Made by a program: the position numbers and the translations under genes. From Paraburkholderia dinghuensis (GTDB taxonomy: Bacteria > Pseudomonadota > Gammaproteobacteria > Burkholderiales > Burkholderiaceae), in NCBI RefSeq assembly GCF_003837865.1, contig NZ_RQIS01000003.1, forward strand, positions 124,001-188,000: DNA of 64,000 nucleotides. Direction: 5' to 3'. The notes below the pieces were generated by a model, which was not told the DNA's origin, searched no databases, and was given only the letters and a program-made list of their open reading frames with translations. This document shows positions 35,744 to 45,333 of the stretch, one piece after another (position 1 is the stretch's first letter; each line of letters starts with the position of its first letter).

Positions 35744-38700
35744 ATGAGTGCGCGTTTCGTCGTCCGATTGCTGGCGCCTCTCGCGGTTGCGCTCGACGCG
35801 CCAACGCCCGGCGCCGGTGTCCCGCCCGAAGGGCCGCCTCCCGCCGATCCTGGCGGCGGTGACGGGCCGCCCGCGCCGCCGCCACGCCGCCCGCACCGGA
35901 TCTGGCACTCGCTCGTGTGGGCGGTGGCGGCGCCGGTCCTGATCCTTGCGCTCGCGGCGGCGCTGCTCTACGGCGCTGTGACCACCGAACGCGGCACGGC
36001 GCTCGTGTGGCGCGCTGCGGTGAAGGTACTCGGCGGGCAGCTCGCGGGCACGCTCGATGGCGGCACGCTCGCGACGGGTCTGCAACTGCGCAACGTGCGC
36101 TGGCGCGGCGCCGACGGCACGACTTTCGCCGTCGATCGCGCGAGCGGCAAGTGGGCGCTCTCCAGCCGGCCGTGGCACTTCGTCGTGGACTATCTGCATA
36201 TCGGCGACGTTGATCTGCGAATCGTGCCGTCCGCCGAGCCGTCCACGCCGATGACGCTCCCGAAAGACCTGCAATTGCCGCTCGCGCTCGACATTCGCGA
36301 CCTGCGAGTGGCGAAGCTCACGCTGCACCAGGGCGCTTCGACGACCGAATTCTCGCGCTTCGTGTTTCACGCGCGCAGCGACGGACGGCACCATGCGGCC
36401 ACCGTCGAGCAACTCGACACGCCGTTTGGCGCGGTGAACGCCAGCGCAAAGCTCGATGGCGTGCGGCCATTCCCGCTCTCGGGCGAGCTCGGCTATGCGG
36501 GAAAGGTCAACAACGAGGACGTCCAGGTCAACGGGCGTATCGGCGGGACGCTCGAGGCGCTGACCGCCGACCTCGACGCGACCGGCATGAAGCTCGCAGG
36601 ACGTGCGCATATCGTGGCGGCGCCGTTCGCGGCCGTGCCGCTCGAACGCGCGATGCTCGCGTTCGATCACGTCAATCCGCAGGCCTTCGCGCCCGGTGCG
36701 CCGTTTGCCGATCTCGCGCTGCGCGCCGATCTGAAGCCGGTGGAAAGTCCGGCTGGCAGCGCGAATTCCGCGGGCACGGCGCCGACGACGCCCGCACCCG
36801 CTGCCCACACCGGCGCGAATAACCGCGCTGCCGGTTTTACGGTCGCTGGCAACGTATCGATCGTGAACGCGAAGCCGGGTGCAATCGATGCGAATCTGCT
36901 GCCGCTCGTCTCTGCGCGCACGGACGTCGTGCTCGACGCCCATACGCAGCGGCTCGCCAACCTCGACGTGCGGCTCGTGAAGGACGCCACGCTGACGGGC
37001 GGCGGGACGATCAGCGGACGCAACGGCCGCTTCGACCTCAAGGTGGCGCGGCTCGATCTGAACGCGCTCGAAGCGCGCGTGCGCCCGACCCAACTGGCCG
37101 GGCCGATCACGGTGCATCTTGCCGGCGATGTTCAGAGCATCACACTCGACCTCGCCGACCCACAGGCCGCCCTGCGCGCGCAGGGCAAGGTCACGTTCGA
37201 TCCGGCGCGACTCTCGTTGAGCGACGTGCGCGTGAGTTCGGGCGCGGGGCGGATCGACCTGTCTGGCGCGATCAAGCACGACGCGAATTCCACGTACACG
37301 CTCAAGGCGGCGATGACCGATTTCGATCCGCTCTCGCTCACATCGCAGGCGCCGCCGCGCGCAGCGGCGAGGCCGTCAACGGCACCTTTGGGCGCGGCGC
37401 GCAACCGGCCTGCGCACGCGGCTGGAAGCAACGCTCCGAGCCTTGCGCAATTGCCTGAACAGGCTGACGCACTGAGCAGCGCACGCAACACGACGCGAGA
37501 CGGCACGTCGACGCCTTCCCCGGTATCGCGCACCGCGCCGCGCCGCATCGAGGCGCGCGTGAACGGTACGGTCGACGCGAACGGCACGCTCGCGCCCGTG
37601 TTCACGACGAAAGCCCAATTCAGGCTCGGTCCGAGCGTCTACGACGGCCTGCCGCTCACCGGCGAGGGCGTCGTCCAGCTCGCGGGCTCGCGCATCCTTC
37701 CGAGCGAGGCGCATCTCTCGGTGGCGGGCAACGACGTGGCGCTGCAGGGCAGCTTCGGCGCGCCGGGCGACCGGCTGCGCTTCACGGTGGACGCGCCGCA
37801 ACTCGACCGGCTCGGCTTCGGCGTCGCGGGGCAGGTCGCGGCGAGCGGCGATCTCTCCGGTACCTTCGCGCAACCCGACGTCGCGCTCGATTACAAAGCC
37901 GCGCACGTCGTCTTCGGCGACAACCGGCTCGGCCACGCGCAAGGGCATGCGGAACTGCGCGCCGGCGCGAACGGCGCGCTCGCGTTCAGCACCGACGCCA
38001 GCGAGATCGCCGTCGCAGGCGTCGAGGTCTCGACGCTGACCGCGCGGCTCTCGGGCACGCGCGCGAAGCACACGCTCACTGCGAGCGCGAAAGGCAAGGT
38101 GCAGGGCCAGACGGTCGACGTTCAACTCGCTGCAAACGGCGCGCTCGCGGACACGCATGACGGCACGCGCTGGACCGGCACCGTCACGCAATTGCAGAAT
38201 CGTGGCGCGCCGGCTATCGATCTCGAAGCGCCGCTTGCGGTGAGCGCGGGCGCCGGCAAGGTGACGCTCGGCGCTACGCGCCTCGTGGTCGAAGGCGCAT
38301 CGCTCGATCTCAAATCGTTCGATCTCGACAACGGCCGCATCCGTTCGGCGGGGTCGCTCACCGGTGTGTCGCTCGCCCGCGTACTGCAACTGCGCCAGCA
38401 GCTCACGGGCGTGCAGTCGAACCTCAAGACCGACCTCGTCTTCGACGGCGACTGGGACTTCTCGATCGGCGCGAGCGCCACGGGCCACGTGCAGATCGGG
38501 CGCCGCTCGGGCGACATCACGGCCGAGGTCGGGCGCGGACTCGCCTCGCTCGGCATCAGCGACATCAACGCGCGCGCGGCATTCAGCGGCGGCAACCGGC
38601 TCGACGTGACCGCGCACGCGAAGGCGACGCGCGTCGGCACGCTCGACGTCGCGACATACACGTCGCTCGTGCCGCGTGACGGAGTCCTCACTATCGCGGA

Positions 38701-40030
38701 GGAGTCACCGCTCGGCGGCACGATCGTCGCAAACGTGCCGTCGCTCATGACCACGGGCGGACTGTTCGGCCCGGGCTATCTGCTCGATGGCCACATCGCG
38801 CTGCAGCTTGTGCTGAACGGTACGGTTGCGCAGCCGGCCGTATCGGGGTCGCTCGTCGGTGACCGCATTTCCGCGACGCTCGTCGACCAGGGGCTCCAGC
38901 TCAAGGACGGTGTGGTCCGCGTGCTGCTCTCGCACAACCTCGTCGACTTCCAGCAGGTGGAATTTCATGGCGCGAGCGGCACGCTGCGCGCCACGGGGCG
39001 CGTGCGGCTCGACAACAACGAACCCGATCTCACGGCGAGCATCGTCGCCGACAAGCTCGAGTTGTTCGCCTCACCTGACCGGCAGATGTCGCTCTCGGGT
39101 AGCGCAAGTATCGCGAACCAGGGGCAGGCCGGCGGCCTGCAGATCAACGGCAAGTTCACCGTCGATCACGCGCTGTTCGACATGCCCGAATCGCCCGCGC
39201 CGGAACTGAGCGACGACGTGGTGATCGTGCGTCCGGACGGCACGACACGCGGCGGCCCGCCGCCGCTGGACGTAGCGGCGGCGAAGGCCGGGACGAGGCC
39301 GGCGTCGCGTTTCGCGCCGAGCGCGAACATCGGCATCGACCTTGGCCGCAGCTTCCGTTTCCGCGGCAGGGGCGCGGACCTCGGTCTCGCGGGCATTATC
39401 ACGGCGATGAGCGAACCCGGCGTGCCGCTGCGCGCAGTGGGCAACGTGCGTGTGACAGAAGGATCGACGTACACGGCGTTCGGCCGCAAGCTTGCCATCG
39501 AGAACGGCTTCTTCACGTTCAACGGCCCGGTTGCGAACCCGGGCATCAACATTCTCGCGATGCGGCGCAATCAGCAGGTCGAGGCGGGGGTGCAGGTGAC
39601 GGGCACGATCCAGTCGCCCGTTGTGAAGCTCATCTCAGAACCCACCGTGCCCGACAACGAAAAGCTTTCGTGGCTGCTGTTTGGCCACGGCACCGACCAG
39701 GGCAATAACCTCGGCCAGCAAAGTGCGATGACGTCGGCGCTCGCGCTACTCGGCAGTGCGAGCGGCAAGCGTATTGCGCAGTCGGTGGGGCTCGACGAAT
39801 TTTCGATTGGGCGCAGCGAGGTGGGGCTTACCGATCCGCAGGTTGTGATGATCGCGAAGGTGATCAACGAGTGGCTCGTGATCGGATTCGAGCAGGGGCT
39901 GCAGTCGGCGTCGAACGCGGTCAAGGCGACTGTCAATCTCTCGCGGTACTGGTCGGTGTCGGCGTATGGCGGTACGTTTTATGGCGCTGATCTTTCTTAT
40001 ACGCGGCGGTTTGACCGGATTGGGCGGTAG
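35744..40030 (+). CDS. tamB: TamB, translocation and assembly module inner-membrane protein
   Basis: AsmA-like bridge protein of 1428 aa. One N-terminal membrane anchor (about residues 60-80, IWHSLVWAVAAPVLILALAAALLYG) follows a Pro-rich cytoplasmic leader. A very long beta-rich region comes next, and the conserved DUF490 domain ends the protein (GTDQGNNLGQQSAM, YGADLSYTRRFDR). Known TamB proteins work with TamA and in phospholipid transport to the outer membrane. GGAGGG seven bases before the ATG supports the start. A low-complexity insert (about residues 345-370 and 550-605) is not shared-looking. Confidence 0.92.
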   Translation: MSARFVVRLLAPLAVALDAPTPGAGVPPEGPPPADPGGGDGPPAPPPRRPHRIWHSLVWAVAAPVLILALAAALLYGAVTTERGTALVWRAAVKVLGGQLAGTLDGGTLATGLQLRNVRWRGADGTTFAVDRASGKWALSSRPWHFVVDYLHIGDVDLRIVPSAEPSTPMTLPKDLQLPLALDIRDLRVAKLTLHQGASTTEFSRFVFHARSDGRHHAATVEQLDTPFGAVNASAKLDGVRPFPLSGELGYAGKVNNEDVQVNGRIGGTLEALTADLDATGMKLAGRAHIVAAPFAAVPLERAMLAFDHVNPQAFAPGAPFADLALRADLKPVESPAGSANSAGTAPTTPAPAAHTGANNRAAGFTVAGNVSIVNAKPGAIDANLLPLVSARTDVVLDAHTQRLANLDVRLVKDATLTGGGTISGRNGRFDLKVARLDLNALEARVRPTQLAGPITVHLAGDVQSITLDLADPQAALRAQGKVTFDPARLSLSDVRVSSGAGRIDLSGAIKHDANSTYTLKAAMTDFDPLSLTSQAPPRAAARPSTAPLGAARNRPAHAAGSNAPSLAQLPEQADALSSARNTTRDGTSTPSPVSRTAPRRIEARVNGTVDANGTLAPVFTTKAQFRLGPSVYDGLPLTGEGVVQLAGSRILPSEAHLSVAGNDVALQGSFGAPGDRLRFTVDAPQLDRLGFGVAGQVAASGDLSGTFAQPDVALDYKAAHVVFGDNRLGHAQGHAELRAGANGALAFSTDASEIAVAGVEVSTLTARLSGTRAKHTLTASAKGKVQGQTVDVQLAANGALADTHDGTRWTGTVTQLQNRGAPAIDLEAPLAVSAGAGKVTLGATRLVVEGASLDLKSFDLDNGRIRSAGSLTGVSLARVLQLRQQLTGVQSNLKTDLVFDGDWDFSIGASATGHVQIGRRSGDITAEVGRGLASLGISDINARAAFSGGNRLDVTAHAKATRVGTLDVATYTSLVPRDGVLTIAEESPLGGTIVANVPSLMTTGGLFGPGYLLDGHIALQLVLNGTVAQPAVSGSLVGDRISATLVDQGLQLKDGVVRVLLSHNLVDFQQVEFHGASGTLRATGRVRLDNNEPDLTASIVADKLELFASPDRQMSLSGSASIANQGQAGGLQINGKFTVDHALFDMPESPAPELSDDVVIVRPDGTTRGGPPPLDVAAAKAGTRPASRFAPSANIGIDLGRSFRFRGRGADLGLAGIITAMSEPGVPLRAVGNVRVTEGSTYTAFGRKLAIENGFFTFNGPVANPGINILAMRRNQQVEAGVQVTGTIQSPVVKLISEPTVPDNEKLSWLLFGHGTDQGNNLGQQSAMTSALALLGSASGKRIAQSVGLDEFSIGRSEVGLTDPQVVMIAKVINEWLVIGFEQGLQSASNAVKATVNLSRYWSVSAYGGTFYGADLSYTRRFDRIGR

Positions 40031-40112
40031 GGGGGCGAACGGCTGCTACTGCCATTGCGTCTGCAGAACATCGAGATCGCAGACCCACACAGTGTCGATG
40101 GCATAACCTCGG

Positions 40113-40496
40113 TCACTCGCCGCTGCCGTAAGGCCGGGTGATCACTTCGAGGTAGTGGCCGTCAGGATCGCGAAAATAGACGCCACGCCCGCCATCGTTG
40201 TGGTTGATCTCACCCGGCCGGCTACCCCTCGGATCGGCCCAGAATTCCAGTCCGCGATCCTTGATGCGGGCGAAGACAGCGTCGAAATCAGCTTCGCTGA
40301 TCAGGAAGGCGTAGTGCTGCGGCTGGATGTGGCCCGCAACTTTGGCAAAGTCCAGCGAGACGCCGTTGTCCAGCTCGACGACGTCAAAGTGGCCGAAGCG
40401 ATCCGGCGCCGGCCGGCCCAGCATGTCGGCCAGAAACCTGGCTGAGGTGCTCTGGTTCGAGCACCACACAATGGTGTGATTGAGCTGGGCGACCAT
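40113..40496 (-). CDS. VOC (glyoxalase/bleomycin-resistance) family protein
   Basis: One 127 aa VOC protein with two beta-alpha-beta-beta-beta modules: LNHTIVWCSNQSTSARFLADMLG at the start and GRGVYFRDPDGHYLEVITRPYG at the end, where the metal-ligand-type Glu and His sites are placed. Could be a dioxygenase, lyase or resistance protein. ATG at 40496 begins the domain. Convergent with tamB and separate from norR by about 330 bp. Confidence 0.85.
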   Translation of the reverse strand: MVAQLNHTIVWCSNQSTSARFLADMLGRPAPDRFGHFDVVELDNGVSLDFAKVAGHIQPQHYAFLISEADFDAVFARIKDRGLEFWADPRGSRPGEINHNDGGRGVYFRDPDGHYLEVITRPYGSGE

Positions 40497-40822
40497 AACG
40501 TGGGCTCCGGCGACTGGGGAATACAGTGATTGGAGTGTGGTGACGATCCGTTTCAGTCGCGACGTCAGTGCGTGACGTGCTGAGACGATGGCAAAGGCGG
40601 ACAGACTGTCGAGCCGGCACTTGAAGGGTCGATACTTGAGTATAGCCGTCGTTCGAATGTCCGCTGGAGGGCCCTGGCGTACGTCGCCTCCTGGTCGCCC
40701 TCTGCCCCGATTAACAGGCCAAACGCAGCGTCGCGCGGGCGTCACCCGGCGGGGTGCAACGTCTGGGCCTGCAAAGCCGGATCATCCAACACACGCACGT
40801 CTCTCGAGTACGTGCCGAGGCA

Positions 40823-42352
40823 TCACTTCAAACCCAGCCGCAACGCCAGACGATGCAGGTTCCCCGGATCAAGCGATAGCTGGCGCGCCGCTGCGGCCCA
40901 GTTGCCGTCACAGTCGTCGACTGCCTTGCGGATCATCCTGCGCTGAAAGGCGCTGGTGGCGTCGTTGAGGCCCATCTCTTGCACGGTATCGGGCGTCGCC
41001 AACAGTGGAGCGTGCCGGGCGACCGGCTGCCCATCGCCCGGACAGATGTGCCGCTCATGGATGACCGCCGCATTTCCCCCCTGTTCGGCGCGCGCAAGCA
41101 CAGCGGCGCGGCGCAAGACGTGCTCCAGCTCGCGCACGTTGCCGTGCCACTGACGCGCGGTCAGCGCATCCAGCGTATCCTGGTCGATCGAAAGGGTATT
41201 GAGACCCATCGTGCCGCGCCAGCGCTCAAGGAAAAATCCCGTCAGCAGGGGAATGTCCTCGAGACGCTCGCGCAGCGCCGGTGCGTGCAGCGGAAACACG
41301 CTCAGTCGATGGTACAGATCGGCGCGGAACTGGCCCGCGACAATTTCGGCCTTGAGGTCCTTGTTGGTGGCGGCGATGACACGGACGTCGACCTTGCGCT
41401 GGGTGTCGTCGCCGATTCGCTGCAGGTCGCCATATTGCAGTACCCGCAGCAGCTTGGCCTGCAATGACAGCGGGAGTTCGCCGATCTCGTCGAGAAACAG
41501 CGTGCCCTGGTGGGCCAGCTCGAACTTGCCGGTGCGATTGTGGATGGCCCCGGTGAAGGCGCCTTTCACGTGGCCGAAAAGCTCGCTCTCGGCCACGTTC
41601 TCAGGCAGCGCTGCGCAGTTCAGGTAGACGAGCGGGCTCGCCCGGCGCGTCGAGCCGATGTGGACCGCCCGCGCGATCAGCTCCTTTCCGGTACCGGTCT
41701 CGCCGAGGATCAGCACGTTGAGATCCGTGACCGCCACGACGTCGATCTCGCAGCGCAGCCGCTGCATGGCCTCGGATTCCCCGATCATCTCGCCCTCGCC
41801 GGCGGTTGCGGCAAGTTGGCGCACGGGCGGCGTTCCGGCCCCGTGCGGGTCGCTCGCCATCTGCTCCAGCAGCAGCGCGTTCGCCAGTGCCGCCGAGGCC
41901 AGCGCGCCGATCAGACCAAGATCTTTGTCATCGAAGTCGTCGAACTGCGAAGGGTTCAGGCCATCGATGGTCAGCGCACCAATGAGCACCCCTTCGCTCA
42001 GCAGCGGGATTCCCATGCAGGCGTGTACGGGCAGATAGCCGAGGCTGGCAATCAGGTTGTCGTAGGGGTCGGGCAGATCGCTGTCCGGCGGAAAGCGCAC
42101 GACATCGCCCGCGCGCGCAATGGCTTCCAGACGCGGATGCTCGCTGACGCGGAAGCGCCGGCCCATGACGTCGGGCGACAAGCCGTCCATAGCAAGCGGG
42201 ACGAATGTGCCGCGGTCGTAACGCAGCAGCGCGGAGGCGTCCGAGTGGAATAGCTGTCGCACGCTCTGAATCATCTGCTCGAAGCGCTCGCTATGAGAAT
42301 TGCCCCGCTGCAGATCGAGGGCGATACGGGTGAAGGTGTCGGCACTAAGCAT
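40823..42352 (-). CDS. norR: NO-responsive sigma-54 activator NorR
   Basis: Enhancer-binding protein of 509 aa. The N-terminal GAF domain (about 1-170) binds non-heme iron and NO in E. coli NorR. The AAA+ domain (about 190-420) has Walker A GETGTGKE, the sigma-54 contact loop GAFTGA and Walker [11 protein letters not shown]. The C-terminal Fis-type HTH closes the protein. It is divergent from the flavorubredoxin gene; three GT-N7-AC sites and a -24/-12 promoter sit between them, so norV-norW is its target. Confidence 0.93.
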   Translation of the reverse strand: MLSADTFTRIALDLQRGNSHSERFEQMIQSVRQLFHSDASALLRYDRGTFVPLAMDGLSPDVMGRRFRVSEHPRLEAIARAGDVVRFPPDSDLPDPYDNLIASLGYLPVHACMGIPLLSEGVLIGALTIDGLNPSQFDDFDDKDLGLIGALASAALANALLLEQMASDPHGAGTPPVRQLAATAGEGEMIGESEAMQRLRCEIDVVAVTDLNVLILGETGTGKELIARAVHIGSTRRASPLVYLNCAALPENVAESELFGHVKGAFTGAIHNRTGKFELAHQGTLFLDEIGELPLSLQAKLLRVLQYGDLQRIGDDTQRKVDVRVIAATNKDLKAEIVAGQFRADLYHRLSVFPLHAPALRERLEDIPLLTGFFLERWRGTMGLNTLSIDQDTLDALTARQWHGNVRELEHVLRRAAVLARAEQGGNAAVIHERHICPGDGQPVARHAPLLATPDTVQEMGLNDATSAFQRRMIRKAVDDCDGNWAAAARQLSLDPGNLHRLALRLGLK

Positions 42353-42353
42353 G

Positions 42354-42412
42354 ATTGTCGAACTGACAATTCGATTGTCAAAAGCACAATCCGCGATTGT
42401 AGTCCTTTTGAC
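42354..42412 (+). promoter_or_regulatory. three NorR-type enhancer sites
   Basis: Three copies of the NorR core GT-N7-AC: GT 42357-42358/AC 42366-42367 inside ATTGTC-GAACT-GACAAT; GT 42377-42378/AC 42386-42387 inside ATTGT-N7-ACAAT; GT 42402-42403/AC 42411-42412. E. coli norVW also has three sites (established). The first lies one base from the norR start codon, which suggests autorepression. Confidence 0.75.
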
Positions 42413-42455
42413 AATGGGTGTCCCGAAGACGCCAGTGAATCAGCGGTTTTCGGGC

Positions 42456-42470
42456 TGGCACGCTGTTTGC
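42456..42470 (+). promoter_or_regulatory. sigma-54 promoter of norV-norW
   Basis: TGGCACG-CTGT-TTGC matches the -24/-12 consensus with the GG and GC dinucleotides correctly spaced. It is 43 bp upstream of the norV start and downstream of the NorR sites. Confidence 0.85.
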
Positions 42471-42512
42471 GTTAGTTGTCCCTGCAACTGCACACACACC
42501 AAAGGAAACACC

Positions 42513-43988
42513 ATGTCAATTCTGGTCAAAAACAACGTTCACTGGGTCGGTCAGCGCGATTGGGAAGTGCGCGATTTTCACGGGACCGAATACCGTACGT
42601 TGCGGGGCACCAGCTACAACAGCTACCTGATCCGCGAGGAGAAGACCGTCCTCATCGATACCGTGGATCATCGCTTCAGCCGTGAATTTATCCGTGACCT
42701 GGCCGCCGAAGTCGACCTCAGCACGATTGACGCCGTGGTGATCAACCATGCCGAGGAAGACCACGCTGGCGCGCTGGGCGAACTCCTCGCCCTGATTCCC
42801 GGTACGCCGGTCTACTGCACGAACAATGCGCTCGACTCGATCGTCGGCCACCATCACCATCCGGAATGGAATTTCCAGCCCGTGTGCACGGGCGACAAGC
42901 TGGACATCGGCAATGGCAAGCAGCTCGTCTTCATCGAGACGCCGATGCTGCACTGGCCCGACAGCATGATGACCTACCTCACCGGCGATGCCGTGCTGTT
43001 CAGCAATGACGCCTTCGGCCAGCACTACTGCGACGAACACCTGTTCAACGATGAGGTCGATCAGGGCGAGCTGATGGACCAGTGCCTGCGGTACTACGCG
43101 AACATCCTCACGCCGTTCAGCCCGCTGGTGACGGCGAAGATCAATGAGGTGCTCGGGTTCGGCTTGCCCGTCGACATGGTGGCCACCGCACACGGCGTGG
43201 TCTGGCGCGACAACCCGACCCAGATCATCCTGAAATATCTGGAGTGGGCGAACAACTACCAGGAAGACCGCATCACGCTGTTTTACGACTCGATGTCGAA
43301 CAACACGCGCATGATGGCCGATGCAATTGCTCAGGGCATCCACGAAGCCGACCCGCTCGTCACCGTCAAGATTTTCAACGTCGCCCGCCACGACAAGAAC
43401 GAAATCCTCTCGAACGTGTTCCGCTCGAAAGGCGTCCTCGTGGGTTCATCGACGATGAACAACGTCATGATGCCCAAGGTGGCCGGCATGCTGGAGGAAA
43501 TCACCGGGCTGCGGTTCCGCGGCAAAAAGGGTTCAGCGTTCGGCAGCTTCGGGTGGGCCGGAGGCGCGGTCGATCGCATCCAGACCCGTCTCATGGATGC
43601 GGGCTTCGATATTGCCCTGTCGCTGAAGGCCAAGTGGCGCCCCGATGCCCGGACGGTCGAACTGTGCCGCGAGCACGGCCGCCAGATCGCCCGCCAGTGG
43701 GCGCTGCGTCGACTTGAGCCGGCCCGTAGCCTCGCGACACACGGCGCGGCGAATGACCCGGCCGTCAGCAAAGTCCCCGCCGCAAGCAAAGCCCCGGCCG
43801 CCACGTGTGCTGGCGAGTCCATGCTGTGCACGGTGTGCCAGTGGGTGTATGACCCAGCGCTCGGCGAGCCGGATCAGCTCGTGGCGCCCGGCACGCCTTG
43901 GGACGCTGTGCCCGAGACCTTCCTGTGCCCGAAGTGCGGCATCGGTAAGGCTGTGTTCGAACCGGTATTGGGGAAGGCTGCAGCATGA
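42513..43988 (+). CDS. norV: flavorubredoxin (anaerobic nitric oxide reductase)
   Basis: A-type flavodiiron protein with C-terminal rubredoxin, 491 aa; reduces NO to N2O under low oxygen. The metallo-beta-lactamase part has diiron ligands in NHAEEDHAG and [10 protein letters not shown]. The flavodoxin part starts near residue 250 ([20 protein letters not shown] site). The rubredoxin has [10 protein letters not shown] and CPKCG. AAAGGAAA upstream gives the ribosome site for ATG 42513. Overlaps norW by 4 bp. Confidence 0.95.
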   Translation: MSILVKNNVHWVGQRDWEVRDFHGTEYRTLRGTSYNSYLIREEKTVLIDTVDHRFSREFIRDLAAEVDLSTIDAVVINHAEEDHAGALGELLALIPGTPVYCTNNALDSIVGHHHHPEWNFQPVCTGDKLDIGNGKQLVFIETPMLHWPDSMMTYLTGDAVLFSNDAFGQHYCDEHLFNDEVDQGELMDQCLRYYANILTPFSPLVTAKINEVLGFGLPVDMVATAHGVVWRDNPTQIILKYLEWANNYQEDRITLFYDSMSNNTRMMADAIAQGIHEADPLVTVKIFNVARHDKNEILSNVFRSKGVLVGSSTMNNVMMPKVAGMLEEITGLRFRGKKGSAFGSFGWAGGAVDRIQTRLMDAGFDIALSLKAKWRPDARTVELCREHGRQIARQWALRRLEPARSLATHGAANDPAVSKVPAASKAPAATCAGESMLCTVCQWVYDPALGEPDQLVAPGTPWDAVPETFLCPKCGIGKAVFEPVLGKAAA

Positions 43989-45127
43989 ACCGCACTATCA
44001 CAATCGTCGGCAGCGGTTTCGCTGCCCAGCAACTGGTGCGCAGCCTTCGCAAACGCGACACCGATGTGCCGATCCGCATGATCACCGCCGACAACGGCGA
44101 TGAATACAACAAGCCTGATCTGAGCCACGTGGCCAGCCGCGCCGCCACGGCTGCGGGCATGCCGTTGCGTTCGGGAGAGGCGTTCGCGGCGGAACTGGGC
44201 ATTACGCTGCAGGCGCGCTGCCGGGTCGAGGCCATCGACCCGGTGCGCCAGGTACTCGTGACTTCGCAAGGAGAGTGCGTCTACGAGCAGTTGGTGCTGG
44301 CCACCGGCGCACGCGCGGTGCGGCCTGCGGTAGCGGGTTCGCATCTGATGCACACGCTCAACAGTCTGGAAGAATTCGCGAGGCTCGAGCCGCAGCTTGC
44401 GGCGGCGCGCAGCGTACTGGTGCTCGGGGCAGGCCTCATTGGAACGGAGCTGGCGATGGATATCGCCAGTACCGGTCGTGAGGTCACGCTCGTCGATATC
44501 GCTCAGAGCCCGCTCTCCGCGCTGCTGCCTGCTGCGTTGAGTCAGCCTCTGATCAACGCGCTGCAGGCCGCCGGGGTACGGCTGCAACTTGGCCGCGGCC
44601 TGCACTCGATCGAAAAAGCGGGCGATGGCCTCCAGGTCAACATGAGCGATGGTTCGAGCAGCCACCACGACCTGGTCCTCGCCGCGATAGGGCTTGCACC
44701 TGAAGTCTCGCTTGCCCGCGACGCGGGGATCGACGTCGGGCGCGGCATCATCGTGGACGAACACCTTCGCACCAGCGTCCCCGATATCTACGCGCTCGGT
44801 GACGGCATGGAATTCCAGGGCACGCTCCTGCCTTTCCTGCAGCCCGCCTTGCTCGGGGCCACCGTGCTGGCGGCAACCCTGCTTGGCAAGCCGACACCGC
44901 TGGTGCTCCCGCATATGATGGTGCGCGTCAAGACACCGGCCTACGTCATGCAAATGGCCGGACGCACGCGCGGCGAGGGGCTCTCCTGGCAGTCCGAATG
45001 GAATGCGAGCGGTATGCTCGCGCGTTCCTTCGATGCGGCAGGCAAGTTGTGCGGTTTCGTCGTCGGCGGTGATCGGATAAGTCAGGCTTTTGCCGTGTAC
45101 CGTGAACTTCCGCGGCTAGCTGCCTGA
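43985..45127 (+). CDS. norW: NADH:flavorubredoxin reductase
   Basis: FAD/NAD(P)-binding pyridine nucleotide-disulfide-type reductase of 380 aa that feeds electrons to the rubredoxin of NorV. FAD Rossmann motif at the N-terminus is [14 protein letters not shown]. The second dinucleotide motif is [12 protein letters not shown] near residue 145, and the FAD-Asp block [10 protein letters not shown] is near residue 260. The start overlaps the norV stop (ATGA). Confidence 0.93.
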   Translation: MNRTITIVGSGFAAQQLVRSLRKRDTDVPIRMITADNGDEYNKPDLSHVASRAATAAGMPLRSGEAFAAELGITLQARCRVEAIDPVRQVLVTSQGECVYEQLVLATGARAVRPAVAGSHLMHTLNSLEEFARLEPQLAAARSVLVLGAGLIGTELAMDIASTGREVTLVDIAQSPLSALLPAALSQPLINALQAAGVRLQLGRGLHSIEKAGDGLQVNMSDGSSSHHDLVLAAIGLAPEVSLARDAGIDVGRGIIVDEHLRTSVPDIYALGDGMEFQGTLLPFLQPALLGATVLAATLLGKPTPLVLPHMMVRVKTPAYVMQMAGRTRGEGLSWQSEWNASGMLARSFDAAGKLCGFVVGGDRISQAFAVYRELPRLAA

Positions 45128-45134
45128 ACGGGAG

Positions 45135-45166
45135 GCCGTAACGCGGGGGATCTCCCGCGTTACGGC
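45135..45166 (+). terminator. strong hairpin after norW
   Basis: A perfect 13-bp stem GCCGTAACGCGGG/CCCGCGTTACGGC with a six-base loop, 7 bp past the norW stop. No U-run follows, so it may act as an RNA-stabilising or weak termination structure. Confidence 0.5.
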
Positions 45167-45333
45167 AGTTCGCTACGCGCCTCAGGCTGTCGGGGGGATA
45201 GACAGCACGTGCGCGCCCTGGCGCGATCTCGTACGCAACCGCTGGCGCGACGGTCGTTTCCCAAGGGCACAGCAGCCATTCGACGCTCTGCCGCCGAACG
45301 ACCGCTGTCCTGCACGAAACGCCCCGTTCCGCC

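Noticed and set aside
38820..39210. 127-codon Arg/Ser-rich plus-strand frame inside tamB
   Set aside because: Out-of-frame shadow within the conserved TamB C-terminal region.
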